Shown here piece after piece: positions 16,725 to 26,261 of a stretch of DNA of 64,000 nucleotides; the stretch's first letter is position 1; the number at the start of each line of letters is the position of its first letter. The position numbers and the translations under genes are program-made. The notes below the pieces were generated by a model. It had not been told where the DNA came from. It saw only the letters and a list, made by a program, of their open reading frames with translations, and did no database searches. Source of the DNA: Sphingomonas naphthae (GTDB lineage Bacteria > Pseudomonadota > Alphaproteobacteria > Sphingomonadales > Sphingomonadaceae); the NCBI RefSeq assembly GCF_028607085.1, contig NZ_CP117411.1:2356001-2420000 (forward strand), read 5' to 3'.

Positions 16725-17110
16725 CGGCAATCCGTGAGGAACAGCACCGGCAGCGCGGTGAAGATCACGCCGATGAAGCTCAACCCGGCCAGCAGCAGGG
16801 TCGCCATGGCGAGGAAGCGTAGGCGGTCGATCTCGGTGCCGGAATCGTGCGGGGCGGCATCGCCCTCCATATGCGCCTGAATCTGCGCGATCCGCCCGGC
16901 GGCGAGGATGATGACGAGCGCGACGACCGTGCCGACCGCGAACAAAGTGGGGAAGCGCGCGAACTCGCCCACCTTGGCGCACATCAGCGCGGCCCACAGG
17001 TAGGAGAAGAGGAAATGCCCGGCCCAGGTGGTCGGCGGCACGATCAGCGTCCACAAGGTGACGCTCAGCCCGCGCACCTTGCGATGCGCCCGCTGCCGCC
17101 ACCGCCTCAC
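16721..17110 (-). CDS. Small membrane protein of the caa3 oxidase operon
   Basis: 129 residues from a GTG at 17110 that overlaps the coxA stop (GTGA). Three hydrophobic segments; the first (TLIVPPTTWAGHFLFSYLWAALMCAK) has a PPTTWAGHF element that I recall from proteins between coxA and ctaG in similar operons. The position matches that of a small accessory subunit (subunit IV-like) or assembly factor. No redox motif is present. Confidence 0.7.
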   Translation of the reverse strand: MRRWRQRAHRKVRGLSVTLWTLIVPPTTWAGHFLFSYLWAALMCAKVGEFARFPTLFAVGTVVALVIILAAGRIAQIQAHMEGDAAPHDSGTEIDRLRFLAMATLLLAGLSFIGVIFTALPVLFLTDCR

Positions 17111-19647
17111 GAGGCCACCTCGGGGAACAGCCCGATCGTACAATACGCGACCAGCGCGGTCAGCGCGAGGAAGTGCATGTAGACGGTGATGTTGCGCAGA
17201 TCGGCGTCATATTCGGGCGTCATCCTGCCGGCCAGGCTGCGCGCCAGCGTGTAGCTCTGGCAGATCGCGCCGATGCCGGCATGGGCCGCCGTCCAGATCG
17301 CCAGCACCCACACGATCGCGGGGTAGACGTGCGAGTTGGGGTCGAGCCCGGTGGTCCACGGCCCGGCCAGCCCGGCCGCGAGGCTGGCGAGCGTCGCCAT
17401 CACCCCGAAGCGCAGCAGCGCCCGCGCCACCGCGACGCCACCGCGAGCGTGCACCTCGCGCGCCACCACCGTCGCGCCCCAGCTCGCCACGGTCAGCCCG
17501 ATCGCCGCGACCGGCCAGAACACCCCCGGCCCGGCCGCGTCGGGCGGCGGGAAATCGGGGTGGATCGTCCAGTAGAAATAATAACCGAACACCAGCCCCG
17601 AGAAGGCGGTCGCGTCGGCCAGCATGGTGATGAACATCGCCCACCACCCGCTCGCCGAGGGACCGGAGAGGTAGAGCGGCACGGTCAGCCCACGGCCGAT
17701 CGCCTTGCACGGTTTCTCGGGGATTTCGGCGGTGCCGGTCCACAGCCAGGTCAGCACGCAGGCGAGCGTCGCCACCCCGCCCGCCAGCGCCAGCCAATAG
17801 AGGTGATAGGTCGTCAGGATGAACACGCTGCCCAGCGCGATGGCCGTCAGCATCGGGATGACGCTGGGCGTGCCCAACCGGGCGACCTGGATCGGCCGCG
17901 CGTCGAGCACCGATGTCACGATCGTCTCGCGCCGGCCCTCCTCCGCATCGGGCAGGAAGAAGCGGCCTTCATCCACCTTGGCGACGAAATCCTTCTGGTC
18001 CCAGATGGGATAGCGGCTCTCGATCAGGGGGACCGAGCGGATACCCCAGCTTTCGTCCTCGGGATGCGCCAGCCATTCGAGCGTGCCGGCGTTCCACGGG
18101 TTGCGCGGGCCCTTGGGCCGTGCCGGCGAGAGCGCCAGATCGATCACGACCAGCAACACCCCGCCCGCGAACAGATAGGCGCCGATCGTCGAGGCCATGT
18201 TGAGCCCGCCCAGCCCCAGCTCCGCCGGATAGGTGAACACCCGGCGCGGCATCCCCGCCAGACCCGACAGGTGCATCGGGAAGAAGGCGAGATTGGCGCC
18301 CGCGAACATCACCCAGAAAGCGATCCGCCCGATCCGGTCGGAGAGCTTCTTCCCCGTCACCAGCGGCCAATAATAATAAAGCCCGCCGAACAGCGGCAGC
18401 AGCGTGCCGCCGATCAGCACGTAATGGAGGTGGGCGACGATGAAATAGGTGTCGTGCGCCTGCCAGTCGAAGGGTGCCACCGCGACCATCACGCCGGTCA
18501 GCCCGCCGATCGTGAAGATCGCGAGCGAGCCGACCGCGTACAGCAAGGGCGTCGACCAGACGACCCGCCCGGCCCAGAGCGTCGCGATGAAGACGAAGAT
18601 CTGGATACCGGTCGGGATCGCCACCGCTTCCGACGCGGCCGAGAAGAAGGCCAGGCTGATCTTGGGCAGGCCGGTGGCAAACATATGGTGGACCCACAGG
18701 CCGAACGACAGGAAGGCGGTGCCCACCGCCGCCAGCACAATCCACGGATAGCCGAGCAGATGCCGCTGCGCGAAGGTCGGGATCAGCATCGCGAACAGGG
18801 CGATCGAGGGCAGGAAAACGATATAGACTTCCGGGTGACCGAAGATCCAGAACAGGTGCTGCCACAGCAGGGGATCGCCGCCCCTGGCCGCGTCGAAGAA
18901 GGGCCAGCCCAGCAGCCGCTCCATTTCGAACAGCACGTCCCCCGCGATCAGCGGCGGGAAGGCGAACAGGATCATCACCGCGACGACCAGGATATACCAC
19001 GCATAGAGCGGCATCAGGTTGAGCCGCATCCCCGGCGGGCGGCATTTCAGCACGCCGACGATCAGCTCCACCGCCGCCGCCACCGAAGACACTTCGATGA
19101 AGCTGAGGCCCAGCATCCAGATGTCGGCGCCCAGCCCCGAAAGGTCGGTGCGGGTGGTGAGCGGCGGGTACATGAACCAGCCGCCATCGGGCGCGGCGTT
19201 GAAGAAGATCGATCCGCCGACGAACACGCCGCCGATCAGGAACGACCAGTAACCGAAGGCCGACAGGCGCGGGAACGGCAGGTCGCGCGCGCCGAGCAGC
19301 TGCGGCAGCAGGATGATCGAGACCGCCTCGAACATCGGCACCGCGAACAGGAACATCATCATCGAGCCGTGCAGGGTGAACAGCTGGTTGAAGGTGTTGG
19401 CGGAGACCAGATCATTCTCCGGCACCGCCAGCTGCGCCCGCATGACGAGCGCCAGCACACCGGCGAACAGCATGAAGGCGAAGGCGGTGAGCGTGTACCA
19501 CACGCCGACCCGGTTGTTGTTCACGTCGGTCCAGCGGAAGAACCAGCCCGATGGCGGCTTCCACACTTCGCGCAGCCGCGCCTCCTGCGCGGCGCGGATG
19601 GCGGGATCGTTCTGGTCGAGATGGTCGGCGGCGGCGGGCGCGGTCAT
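17107..19647 (-). CDS. Cytochrome c oxidase subunit I-III fusion (caa3 type)
   Basis: An 846-residue fusion. Residues about 30-560 are subunit I: heme a His in FTLHGSMMMF, CuB/cross-link motif WIFGHPEVY, VHHMF, and heme a3/a ligands in FIVAHLHYVLIG. GHPEV marks an A1-type proton channel. Residues about 640-846 are a subunit III domain (SGWWAMFITMLADATAFSGLVFGYYFYW). Such I-III fusions are known from Thermus caa3 oxidase. The start ATG at 19647 overlaps the coxB stop; upstream codons in the same frame lie inside coxB. It reduces O2 to water and pumps protons in the inner membrane. Confidence 0.92.
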   Translation of the reverse strand: MTAPAAADHLDQNDPAIRAAQEARLREVWKPPSGWFFRWTDVNNNRVGVWYTLTAFAFMLFAGVLALVMRAQLAVPENDLVSANTFNQLFTLHGSMMMFLFAVPMFEAVSIILLPQLLGARDLPFPRLSAFGYWSFLIGGVFVGGSIFFNAAPDGGWFMYPPLTTRTDLSGLGADIWMLGLSFIEVSSVAAAVELIVGVLKCRPPGMRLNLMPLYAWYILVVAVMILFAFPPLIAGDVLFEMERLLGWPFFDAARGGDPLLWQHLFWIFGHPEVYIVFLPSIALFAMLIPTFAQRHLLGYPWIVLAAVGTAFLSFGLWVHHMFATGLPKISLAFFSAASEAVAIPTGIQIFVFIATLWAGRVVWSTPLLYAVGSLAIFTIGGLTGVMVAVAPFDWQAHDTYFIVAHLHYVLIGGTLLPLFGGLYYYWPLVTGKKLSDRIGRIAFWVMFAGANLAFFPMHLSGLAGMPRRVFTYPAELGLGGLNMASTIGAYLFAGGVLLVVIDLALSPARPKGPRNPWNAGTLEWLAHPEDESWGIRSVPLIESRYPIWDQKDFVAKVDEGRFFLPDAEEGRRETIVTSVLDARPIQVARLGTPSVIPMLTAIALGSVFILTTYHLYWLALAGGVATLACVLTWLWTGTAEIPEKPCKAIGRGLTVPLYLSGPSASGWWAMFITMLADATAFSGLVFGYYFYWTIHPDFPPPDAAGPGVFWPVAAIGLTVASWGATVVAREVHARGGVAVARALLRFGVMATLASLAAGLAGPWTTGLDPNSHVYPAIVWVLAIWTAAHAGIGAICQSYTLARSLAGRMTPEYDADLRNITVYMHFLALTALVAYCTIGLFPEVAS

Positions 19648-20558
19648 TTCAGCCCCTGTAGGGTTCGGGCGAGCGCCAGCGCATCGGCCTCGGGCATGTG
19701 CGGGAAGGCGGGCATCCGCACGCCGGGCTTGGTCTTTTCGGGATGGCGGATGAAGCCCGCCACATTGGCCGTCGTCATCGGCAGCACGCCTGCGGCAAGA
19801 CTGGCCCGCGCGCCGAAATGGGTTAGATCCGGGCCGATCGCCCCGCCCTGCCCCGCGCCCCGGATGGCGTGACAGCCGTTGCAACCATGGCGCGCGAAGA
19901 GGGCATCGCCCGACACCGCCGGCCGCCGCTGGCCGGCGAGCCAGCCGTCGAACGCCGCCGGCTCCATCGCAACCACGTCGAACGCCATCAGTGCATGGGA
20001 AAGCCCGCAGAATTCGGTGCACACGCCGCGAAACCGCCCCGGTTTCGTAGCGCGGACGACGAGGCTGTTGGTGCGGCCGGGGATCATGTCCATCTTGCCG
20101 GCCAGCCCCGGCACCCACAAACTATGGATCACATCGCCGGCTGTCAGCTTCAGCTCGACCGTCCGCCCCACCGGCACCCTCAATTCGTTGGCGCTCTCGA
20201 CCGGGGCGGCACCCGCCGGCCGATAGGTCACCCGCCACCAGAATTGCTCGCCCTCAACGGCGATCCGCAGCGTATCGGGCTTGACGGGCAGCGGCCGCAT
20301 CGCCGGCAGCGACCAGATCAGCAGCGCGAGCAGCAGGATCGTGGGGATGATCCCACCCAGCCACAGCACCAACCGCATTCCCTGATGATGGGTCAGCCGC
20401 CCGCCCGGCGTGCGGATCGCATGCCGCATGAGCACCAGCATGGCGACGACGATCGCAACCGCGCCGATCAGCAGCACAAGGCTCAGGCGAAGCGTGGCGG
20501 CAGCCTCGACGCCAAAGGGCGTCAACGCCGATTGCCGCCGGTTGCAGCCGCTTATCAA
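19644..20558 (-). CDS. coxB: Cytochrome c oxidase subunit II with fused cytochrome c domain
   Basis: 304 residues from a TTG. Two membrane helices (about 22-45 and 62-85) precede the CuA cupredoxin domain (GEQFWWRVTY; CTEFCGLSHALM with Cys, Cys, His and Met ligands). A C-terminal cytochrome c domain follows (CNGCH, with Met in KPGVRMPAF). The heme c makes this a caa3-type subunit II. The N-terminus begins ISGCN, and upstream in-frame codons (to an in-frame TGA near 20627) extend the hydrophobic run into a lipobox-like LLISGC, but no ATG or GTG exists there, so the true start is uncertain. Confidence 0.88.
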   Translation of the reverse strand: MISGCNRRQSALTPFGVEAAATLRLSLVLLIGAVAIVVAMLVLMRHAIRTPGGRLTHHQGMRLVLWLGGIIPTILLLALLIWSLPAMRPLPVKPDTLRIAVEGEQFWWRVTYRPAGAAPVESANELRVPVGRTVELKLTAGDVIHSLWVPGLAGKMDMIPGRTNSLVVRATKPGRFRGVCTEFCGLSHALMAFDVVAMEPAAFDGWLAGQRRPAVSGDALFARHGCNGCHAIRGAGQGGAIGPDLTHFGARASLAAGVLPMTTANVAGFIRHPEKTKPGVRMPAFPHMPEADALALARTLQGLK

Positions 20559-20914
20559 CAGCGCGACGGCGATCAGAGCCCCGTGAACCCCGCGTACGAT
20601 GATATCGCCCCTTCAATCGATCCGACCCGATAACGATCGAGAGCCGAAATGATCCGCCTGACGACCCATTTCGGCGCTGGAACCCAGCCAAATATGGCCT
20701 GTCGTAGCCGAGGTCGGCATCTGCCGCATTTCGCGCGGATTGCTGAACCATGGACGTCCGGCGATCTGCCCGTTTCCGCGCCAGGATCGTCGAGTTCGGC
20801 CAGGGCGGCCATCCGACGCGGGCAAAAATGCGCCAGATCCCCATCGCGTGCCAGCACGAAAGCGGCGCTTGCGCGTTCTGGGCATTCGATGATCCCTGTA
20901 GCGGAGCGTATTCC
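20559..20914. other. 356-bp divergent intergenic region, coxB/poxB-like
   Basis: Holds promoters for two divergent units. An inverted repeat CCGAAATG-N15-CATTTCGG lies at 20644-20674 and is a candidate regulator site. The poxB-like gene has GGAG about 9 nt before its ATG. I found no convincing -35/-10 pair and no small gene. In-frame codons upstream of the poxB-like ATG lack any family similarity. Confidence 0.45.
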
Positions 20915-22612
20915 ATGTCCCTCACCGTCGCCGAATTGCTCGTCGAAACCCTGGCCGAAATCGGCGTCCGTCAAGTGTTCGGGATCGTCGGTGACGCGCT
21001 CAACCCGTTCACCGATGCAATCCGCCGGCAGGATCGCATCGAGTGGATCGGCGTCCGCCATGAAGAAGGCGCGGCGCTGGCGGCGGCAGGTCAGGCCAAG
21101 CTGACCGGCAAACTCGGCGTCTGCTGCGGGACCACCGGCCCCGGCGGCAACCATCTCGTCGCGGGGCTCTACGAAGCCCGCAAGGACCATGCCCCGGTGC
21201 TGGCCATATCGGGTGGCGTCCCCTCCAATCTGCGCGGCACCGATTATCTACAGGAGGACACGCCTGACCTGCTGTTCCGCGATGTGGCGGTCTACACCCA
21301 GACCGTAGCCGCGGCCGCCCAGGCACCGGCCGTATTCCATCAGGCGATCGCCGAAGCCTATGGCGCGCGCGGGGTAGCGCATCTCAACATTCCGCCCGAC
21401 GTCTTTTCGGCCAAGGTGCCGCATTCGGTGCCGAGCCTCGCCACCCTGCGCCCCCGTCCAGAGATCGCACCGGCGGCCGATGACATCGCCGCCGCTTTGG
21501 CTCTGATCGACAGGGCGAAGACCGTCGCGGTCTTCTGTGGTGCGGGCTGCCGTGGGTCCGAAGCGGAGCTAGTCCGTTTGTCCGATCGGCTGAAGGCTCC
21601 GTTGATGCATAGCTACCGGGCGCAGGAACTGCTGTCCTATCGCGATCCGCACTGGATCGGCGGCGTGGGAATGATCGGCAGCCGCGCAGGGGTCGATGCC
21701 GTGAAGGAAGCCGATCTTCTCCTCATGCTCGGTACCGATTATCCGTATGGCGACTTCCTGCCGCGGCACGGCAACGTCGTTCAGATCGACGAACGCGCCT
21801 TCGCTCTCGGCCGCAGGGCACCGATCGCCCTCGGCATCGTCGGCTCGGTCCGTCCGGCCCTGACGATGCTGCTCGACCGCCTTGCCCAACGCGAGGATGG
21901 CGCCTTCTTCGCCAAGGCCAGCGCGGCGCGCCGCGAATGGGACGAAATGCTCGATGAGAAGGCCGATCCCGCCCGCAGCGCCGACCGCATTCATCCGCAG
22001 GCGGTAGCCCGCGCCATCAGCGACGCGGCCGACGACGATGCGGTGTTCGTCACCGATACGGGCGAAGTGACGCTGTGGGCCGCCAACTGGATGCGGCAGA
22101 CCGGCCGCCAGCGCATCACCGGATCGTTCAACAACGCCGCCGTCGGCACCGGCCTCGGCCTCGCCAACGGTGTGGCGGCACTCGATCGCAACCGGCAGGT
22201 GATCCTCCACAGCGGCGACGGCGGCTTCACGATGCTGATCGGCGAGTTCATGACGGCGGTCGAACACAAATTGCCGATCAAGGTGGTCGTTTACGACAAC
22301 AGACGCTGGGGCTTGGTGCATCTCGAGATGGAAGGCGCCGGCGTGCCGGCCGCCGATGGCGCGAGCTTTCCCAACATGGACTTCGCCGCCTTCGCGCGGG
22401 CCTGCGGCGCGACCGGCTACACCGCGCGCGATCCAGCCACGTTGCTGACCACCGTCCGCGACTTCCTCGCCGCGCCCGGCCCGACCGTGCTGCACGCTGT
22501 CGTCGATCCCGACGAGATACCCGCCATGCCGCATGTCGATGTCGCCCAAGCCTGGCGATTTGGGATCGCCAAGGTCCGCGAAGCGGTGGGAGGCGTCTTG
22601 GGACGCGACTAG
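20915..22612 (+). CDS. ThDP-dependent pyruvate oxidase/dehydrogenase (PoxB-like)
   Basis: 565 residues in the three-domain ThDP enzyme layout. The N-terminal PYR domain has the activating Glu in RHEEGAALAA and the GTTGPGGNHLVAGLYEA loop. The central domain is FAD/nucleotide type (about 190-330). The C-terminal PP domain has the ThDP/Mg motif SGDGGFTML followed by DNRRWG. Length and motifs match pyruvate dehydrogenase (quinone)/pyruvate oxidase, which turns pyruvate into acetate and CO2 and passes electrons to quinone; acetolactate synthase-like enzymes are the main alternative. The ATG at 20915 follows GGAG. It stands alone and is divergent from the oxidase operon. Confidence 0.85.
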   Translation: MSLTVAELLVETLAEIGVRQVFGIVGDALNPFTDAIRRQDRIEWIGVRHEEGAALAAAGQAKLTGKLGVCCGTTGPGGNHLVAGLYEARKDHAPVLAISGGVPSNLRGTDYLQEDTPDLLFRDVAVYTQTVAAAAQAPAVFHQAIAEAYGARGVAHLNIPPDVFSAKVPHSVPSLATLRPRPEIAPAADDIAAALALIDRAKTVAVFCGAGCRGSEAELVRLSDRLKAPLMHSYRAQELLSYRDPHWIGGVGMIGSRAGVDAVKEADLLLMLGTDYPYGDFLPRHGNVVQIDERAFALGRRAPIALGIVGSVRPALTMLLDRLAQREDGAFFAKASAARREWDEMLDEKADPARSADRIHPQAVARAISDAADDDAVFVTDTGEVTLWAANWMRQTGRQRITGSFNNAAVGTGLGLANGVAALDRNRQVILHSGDGGFTMLIGEFMTAVEHKLPIKVVVYDNRRWGLVHLEMEGAGVPAADGASFPNMDFAAFARACGATGYTARDPATLLTTVRDFLAAPGPTVLHAVVDPDEIPAMPHVDVAQAWRFGIAKVREAVGGVLGRD

Positions 22613-22957
22613 GTGTTCAGTCTCGGCATCTGGTGGATCGGATTGACGATGAACCGGTCTGGCTCTGACGTCCTCCAACTCCCGGCTCAGCGTCGCGAGC
22701 GAAGCTTGCGATCGCTGTATTGCTGCTCGGACGGCGTGCGTGGTCGTGGCGCACCCATGACGAACTTGTCCCATACGGCTTCCTTCCATTTCAGCGAAAG
22801 GATCGCACCATCAAACCGTGGGATCAAACACCTAGACATCTGCTCTCATAGACCGAACATAATCATGTGGAGAGCGGTTCGCGTTAGACTGACAGCACCC
22901 ACGGACCAGATCGTCGAGGCATGCGCCTTGCGCCGATAAGGTGATATCGGGTGCCAG
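22613..22957. other. 345-bp intergenic region before the AraC-type gene
   Basis: No gene can be supported. The only recognisable item is a 29-bp stretch at 22871-22899 that recurs at 43111-43139. Short plus-strand open frames here show no family features; one resembles the tail of a transposase but too weakly to call. Confidence 0.4.
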
Positions 22958-23986
22958 ATGCGCCTGTCGACCACCGACTCACCCGTTCACCTCATCCCGA
23001 ACGTCATCCTGTCGTCCTACTCGGCCACGGTACGGTCGCTCGGACTGGACCCGACCGAATTGCTGGAATGCGTCGGGCTCGATCCACGATGCCTGATCGT
23101 GCCGAACATGCAGGTGTCGGCATCCCGCGCCACAGAGGCGATCGAACTCGCCGCCATGAAAGCGGGCGTTACGGATTTCGGGATCCGGCTGGCGCTCGCC
23201 CGCGGCGTGCCCGATCTCGGCCCGCTGAATCTGCTGCTGCACGAGGAGCCAGATGTCCGAAGCGCGTTGCGGTCGTTGCAGAGCTATCTGCACGTCCATT
23301 CGCGCAGCATGCGGATCAGCCTCGATGAAGCCGACGACTTTCCGATTCTGAGGGGGAGCCTTGTGGTTGCCGCCGCGATGGCCGGCACGCCGCAGACCAC
23401 GGAGATGATGTTGTGCGGGGTATTGCAGACCCTGCGCTGGCTGATCGGCAAGGACTGGTCGCCCGCCGCCGTCTATTTCTCACACCCCGCGCCCGGCAAC
23501 CCATTGCCGCAAAAGCAGGTTTTCGGCTGCCCGGTCGAGTTCGGCATGAGCCTGGACGGACTGATCCTGACCTCGGCCGATCTGCGGCGGCAGATTTCGC
23601 ACAGCCCGCCGATGCTGCGGCAACATGCCGAAAGCTATGTGCGCGCGCTGGAGAATGGATCGCGCGGCGATTTCGCCGAAACCGTGTCCGGGCTGATCGC
23701 CGCAATGTTGCCGACCGGGCGATGCTCGTCGGCGCGGGTGGCGCGGCATCTCGCGATGGACCGGGCCACGCTCGGCCGCCGCCTCGCTGCCTTGGGAAAG
23801 ACCTATTCGTCGCTGCTTCAGGAGACACGGCAGCACCTTGCCGAGAAATTCTGCGGCTGGAACTGGCCGCTCGCCGACGTGGCCGACCAGCTCGGCTTCT
23901 CCAGCACGAGCGTCTTCTCACGCTGGTTCCGGACAACCTATGCCATGACGCCGAGCGCCTGGCGCAAGGCGCGGCGCTCAGCCTAG
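22958..23986 (+). CDS. AraC family regulator (OruR-like)
   Basis: 342 residues. The N-terminal half (about 15-215) is the arabinose-binding-like domain of the OruR/ArgR-type AraC proteins (VILSSYSATVRSLGLDPTELLE, PDLGPLNLLLHEEPDVRSAL). The C-terminal part is a double helix-turn-helix (SSARVARHLAMDRATLGRRL; PLADVADQLGFSSTSVFSRWFR). It is convergent with the esterase-MFS-hydrolase-TonB block, overlapping the esterase stop by 4 nt, and is the likely pathway regulator. The effector is unknown. Confidence 0.9.
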   Translation: MRLSTTDSPVHLIPNVILSSYSATVRSLGLDPTELLECVGLDPRCLIVPNMQVSASRATEAIELAAMKAGVTDFGIRLALARGVPDLGPLNLLLHEEPDVRSALRSLQSYLHVHSRSMRISLDEADDFPILRGSLVVAAAMAGTPQTTEMMLCGVLQTLRWLIGKDWSPAAVYFSHPAPGNPLPQKQVFGCPVEFGMSLDGLILTSADLRRQISHSPPMLRQHAESYVRALENGSRGDFAETVSGLIAAMLPTGRCSSARVARHLAMDRATLGRRLAALGKTYSSLLQETRQHLAEKFCGWNWPLADVADQLGFSSTSVFSRWFRTTYAMTPSAWRKARRSA

Positions 23987-24921
23987 GCGGACAGGCGCGC
24001 CGCCCACTCGCCGATGCGCGCCACCGCGCAATCGCCGGCCGGCCCGGCGAACTTCATGAAATTGTGCGGCATGCCGGCATAGACTTCCAGCGCGACCTCG
24101 CGCCCGAGACCGCGAGCCCGTGCCGCGATGTCGAAGGAATCGTCGAGCGCCATCTCATGCCCGCCGACCTGGATGAGCGTGGGCGGCAGCAGAGCAAGCT
24201 CGGCATCGCCCAGCAGCGCGCCGTCCGGCACGCTGATCTGATCGGCGAGGTAATGGCCGATGAACATCCGCCCCATCGCCATCGAGACGATATCGCGCGC
24301 CTCGTTCGCTTCCCAGCTGGCCGCCCGCATGGCGAGATCGAACCAGCCGGAGCAGGCGATCGCACCGATCGCGGGCGTGCCGGCCCGCGCCGCGCGCGCG
24401 GCGGTCGCGAGAGCCAGATAGGCACCGGCGGAATCGCCAATCAGGAGGATGGGTGCGTCGGTTCGGGCGCGCAGCCAGCGGAAGCCCGCCCAGGCATCCT
24501 CGCCGGCCTGCGGATAGGGATGTTCGGGCGCCTGCCGATAGCCCAGAGCCAGCAGCGGCATCGACAAAGCCTCGGCGATGGCGGCGGCGGTGCCGGCCTG
24601 CGCCGCAACACTGCCGCAGACGTAGCCGCCCCCGTGAAGATACAGGGCGACCATCCCGCGCGACGCCGTCGGCGGGTGAAACCACATGGAGGGCAGGCCG
24701 GCGGCGTCGACGTCCTCGGCCCGCCCCCCTTCGCCCGCCGACCGGGCCAGCGGCCCCCGCCCGAAGGCGATTGCGCCCGCGCGCATCTCGGCGACGGAAG
24801 GCAAGGTGTCGACCGGCCGCCGGGCCTGCGCGACGAGCGGGTCGAACGCGGCGATGGCGCTCGGGGGCGGCACGATCTCGACATGATCGTCATGCTGGCG
24901 GATCGTCATCGGCCGCGACAT
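23983..24921 (-). CDS. Alpha/beta hydrolase, HSL (hormone-sensitive lipase) type
   Basis: 312 residues, cytoplasmic. It has the HSL oxyanion motif YLHGGGY, the nucleophile elbow GDSAGAYLA, the Asp region GGHEMALDDS and the His in GMPHNFM. It is an esterase or lipase for small acyl esters. The ATG at 24921 shares its A with the stop of the MFS gene (TGATG), so the two are coupled. Last gene of the minus-strand block MetX-like hydrolase, MFS, esterase; probably cleaves the imported compound. Confidence 0.88.
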   Translation of the reverse strand: MSRPMTIRQHDDHVEIVPPPSAIAAFDPLVAQARRPVDTLPSVAEMRAGAIAFGRGPLARSAGEGGRAEDVDAAGLPSMWFHPPTASRGMVALYLHGGGYVCGSVAAQAGTAAAIAEALSMPLLALGYRQAPEHPYPQAGEDAWAGFRWLRARTDAPILLIGDSAGAYLALATAARAARAGTPAIGAIACSGWFDLAMRAASWEANEARDIVSMAMGRMFIGHYLADQISVPDGALLGDAELALLPPTLIQVGGHEMALDDSFDIAARARGLGREVALEVYAGMPHNFMKFAGPAGDCAVARIGEWAARLSA

Positions 24922-26261
24922 CACAGCGCCTCCAGCGACCGGCCGCGCGTGACGACGCCGTAACGCGCCACGATCGCCGCCGCCGCCAGCAGGATCGCAC
25001 CGATCATCGCGAGCACGCCCATCTGCCCCCACCGTTCGAACAGCGGCACGATCGCGAAGGGCAGAACCATCACGACCATGCGGCCCAGGGTCGCCGCGAT
25101 CCCCATCGCCCGCATCCGGGTGGCGGTGGGAAACAGCTCGGGAACGTAGCCGACGACGCCGAGCGTGCCGAAGATGTAGATGTTCGTGATGACGAGCAGG
25201 CCGAGACCGATGATCGCCGCGTCACTCGTGGCAAAGGCATAGACGCTGCCCAGCAGGACCGCGCTGATCGCCGTCACCACGACCCCCCATTTGCGCTCGA
25301 TCCGGTCGGTGATGACGAGCCCGATCGCCGTTCCCACCGGGGCACCCAGCGACAGGATTCCGGCGAACAGCGCCGATCCGGCGATGTCGCGGCCCGAGGA
25401 GGCGAAGAAAGTCGGCAGCCACGATACGAAGCCGAAGATGGCGCTCATGATTGCGATGTTGACGGCGATCGCGGCCGCCAGGCGGCGCCCGTTGGTGCCG
25501 CCCTGCAAGGGGCCCGCGAGGGGCGGTGCGGCCGGTTGCGGAGCGATGCCGCCGCGCGACGTTGCCTGTGCCTCGATGGCCGTCACGATGCGTCGAGCCT
25601 CGTCCCCGCGACCGCGTGTCTCCAGCCAGCGGGGCGATTCCGGCAGCGACCAGCGCACCGCGAACACGCCGACCGCCAGCGCGGCGGGAATGGCCAGCAT
25701 CCAGCGCCAGCCATCCGGCAGCGGCAACACGAAATATCCGATCGCCAGCGCCAGCGGCATCCCGCAATTCGCGACAAGGCCGAGCAGGGCGAGCCAGCGC
25801 CCCCGTCGTGCCGGCGGGGCGAACTCGCTCATCATCCCGTAGCCCAGGATCGTCTCGCCCCCCAGCCCGATCGCCGTGAGGCAGCGGAAGGCCAGCAGAT
25901 GCGGAAGTGACGTGGACAGGGCGGCGCCGATGCCGCCGATCAGGACGAGCAGCAGGGTCGCCCGCATCGTCCAGCGCCGGCCGACCCGATCCGCCAGCTG
26001 GCCGCTGACGAAGCCGCCGATGGCCAGCCCGACGGCCGTCGCGATCGCGATCGCCCCCGCGCCCTTCATCGTCGCCGTGCCATCTCGCACGAGCGCTGCG
26101 GTGACGCCGCCGGTGAGATAGACGTCGATGCCGTCGACCAGCAGCCCGAAGCTCACGGCCACCGCCAGCCGGCGGTGGAAGGGCGTGGTCGGCAGGGCGT
26201 CCAGTCGCGCGCCGATGGTGGCGGCCCCCGCCGAGGCGGCGGCGGGCATGTCGGTCAGCAT
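24921..26261 (-). CDS. MFS transporter (sugar porter/aromatic acid symporter-like)
   Basis: 446 residues, twelve predicted membrane helices. MFS signatures are GQLADRVGRRWTM between helices 2 and 3 and the PESPRWLETRGRGDEA segment before the central loop, the latter usual in the metabolite:H+ symporter and sugar porter groups. YVPELFPTATRMRAMG follows in the second half. It lies between two hydrolase genes, overlapping both, and is probably an inner-membrane importer for the compound brought across the outer membrane by the TonB receptor. Confidence 0.88.
   Translation of the reverse strand: MLTDMPAAASAGAATIGARLDALPTTPFHRRLAVAVSFGLLVDGIDVYLTGGVTAALVRDGTATMKGAGAIAIATAVGLAIGGFVSGQLADRVGRRWTMRATLLLVLIGGIGAALSTSLPHLLAFRCLTAIGLGGETILGYGMMSEFAPPARRGRWLALLGLVANCGMPLALAIGYFVLPLPDGWRWMLAIPAALAVGVFAVRWSLPESPRWLETRGRGDEARRIVTAIEAQATSRGGIAPQPAAPPLAGPLQGGTNGRRLAAAIAVNIAIMSAIFGFVSWLPTFFASSGRDIAGSALFAGILSLGAPVGTAIGLVITDRIERKWGVVVTAISAVLLGSVYAFATSDAAIIGLGLLVITNIYIFGTLGVVGYVPELFPTATRMRAMGIAATLGRMVVMVLPFAIVPLFERWGQMGVLAMIGAILLAAAAIVARYGVVTRGRSLEAL

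Noticed and set aside
17173-19872. Very long plus-strand open frame opposite the oxidase genes
   Set aside because: Its product is Arg/Gln/His/Asp-rich without any fold or family feature, and it is fully antisense to coxA/coxB with clear catalytic motifs. It is a by-product of high GC codon use.
22740-22850. Possible transposase tail in the gap before the AraC-type gene
   Set aside because: A short open frame (ending PWDQTPRHLLS) looked vaguely like a transposase end, but no catalytic or family motif and no terminal repeats could be found.
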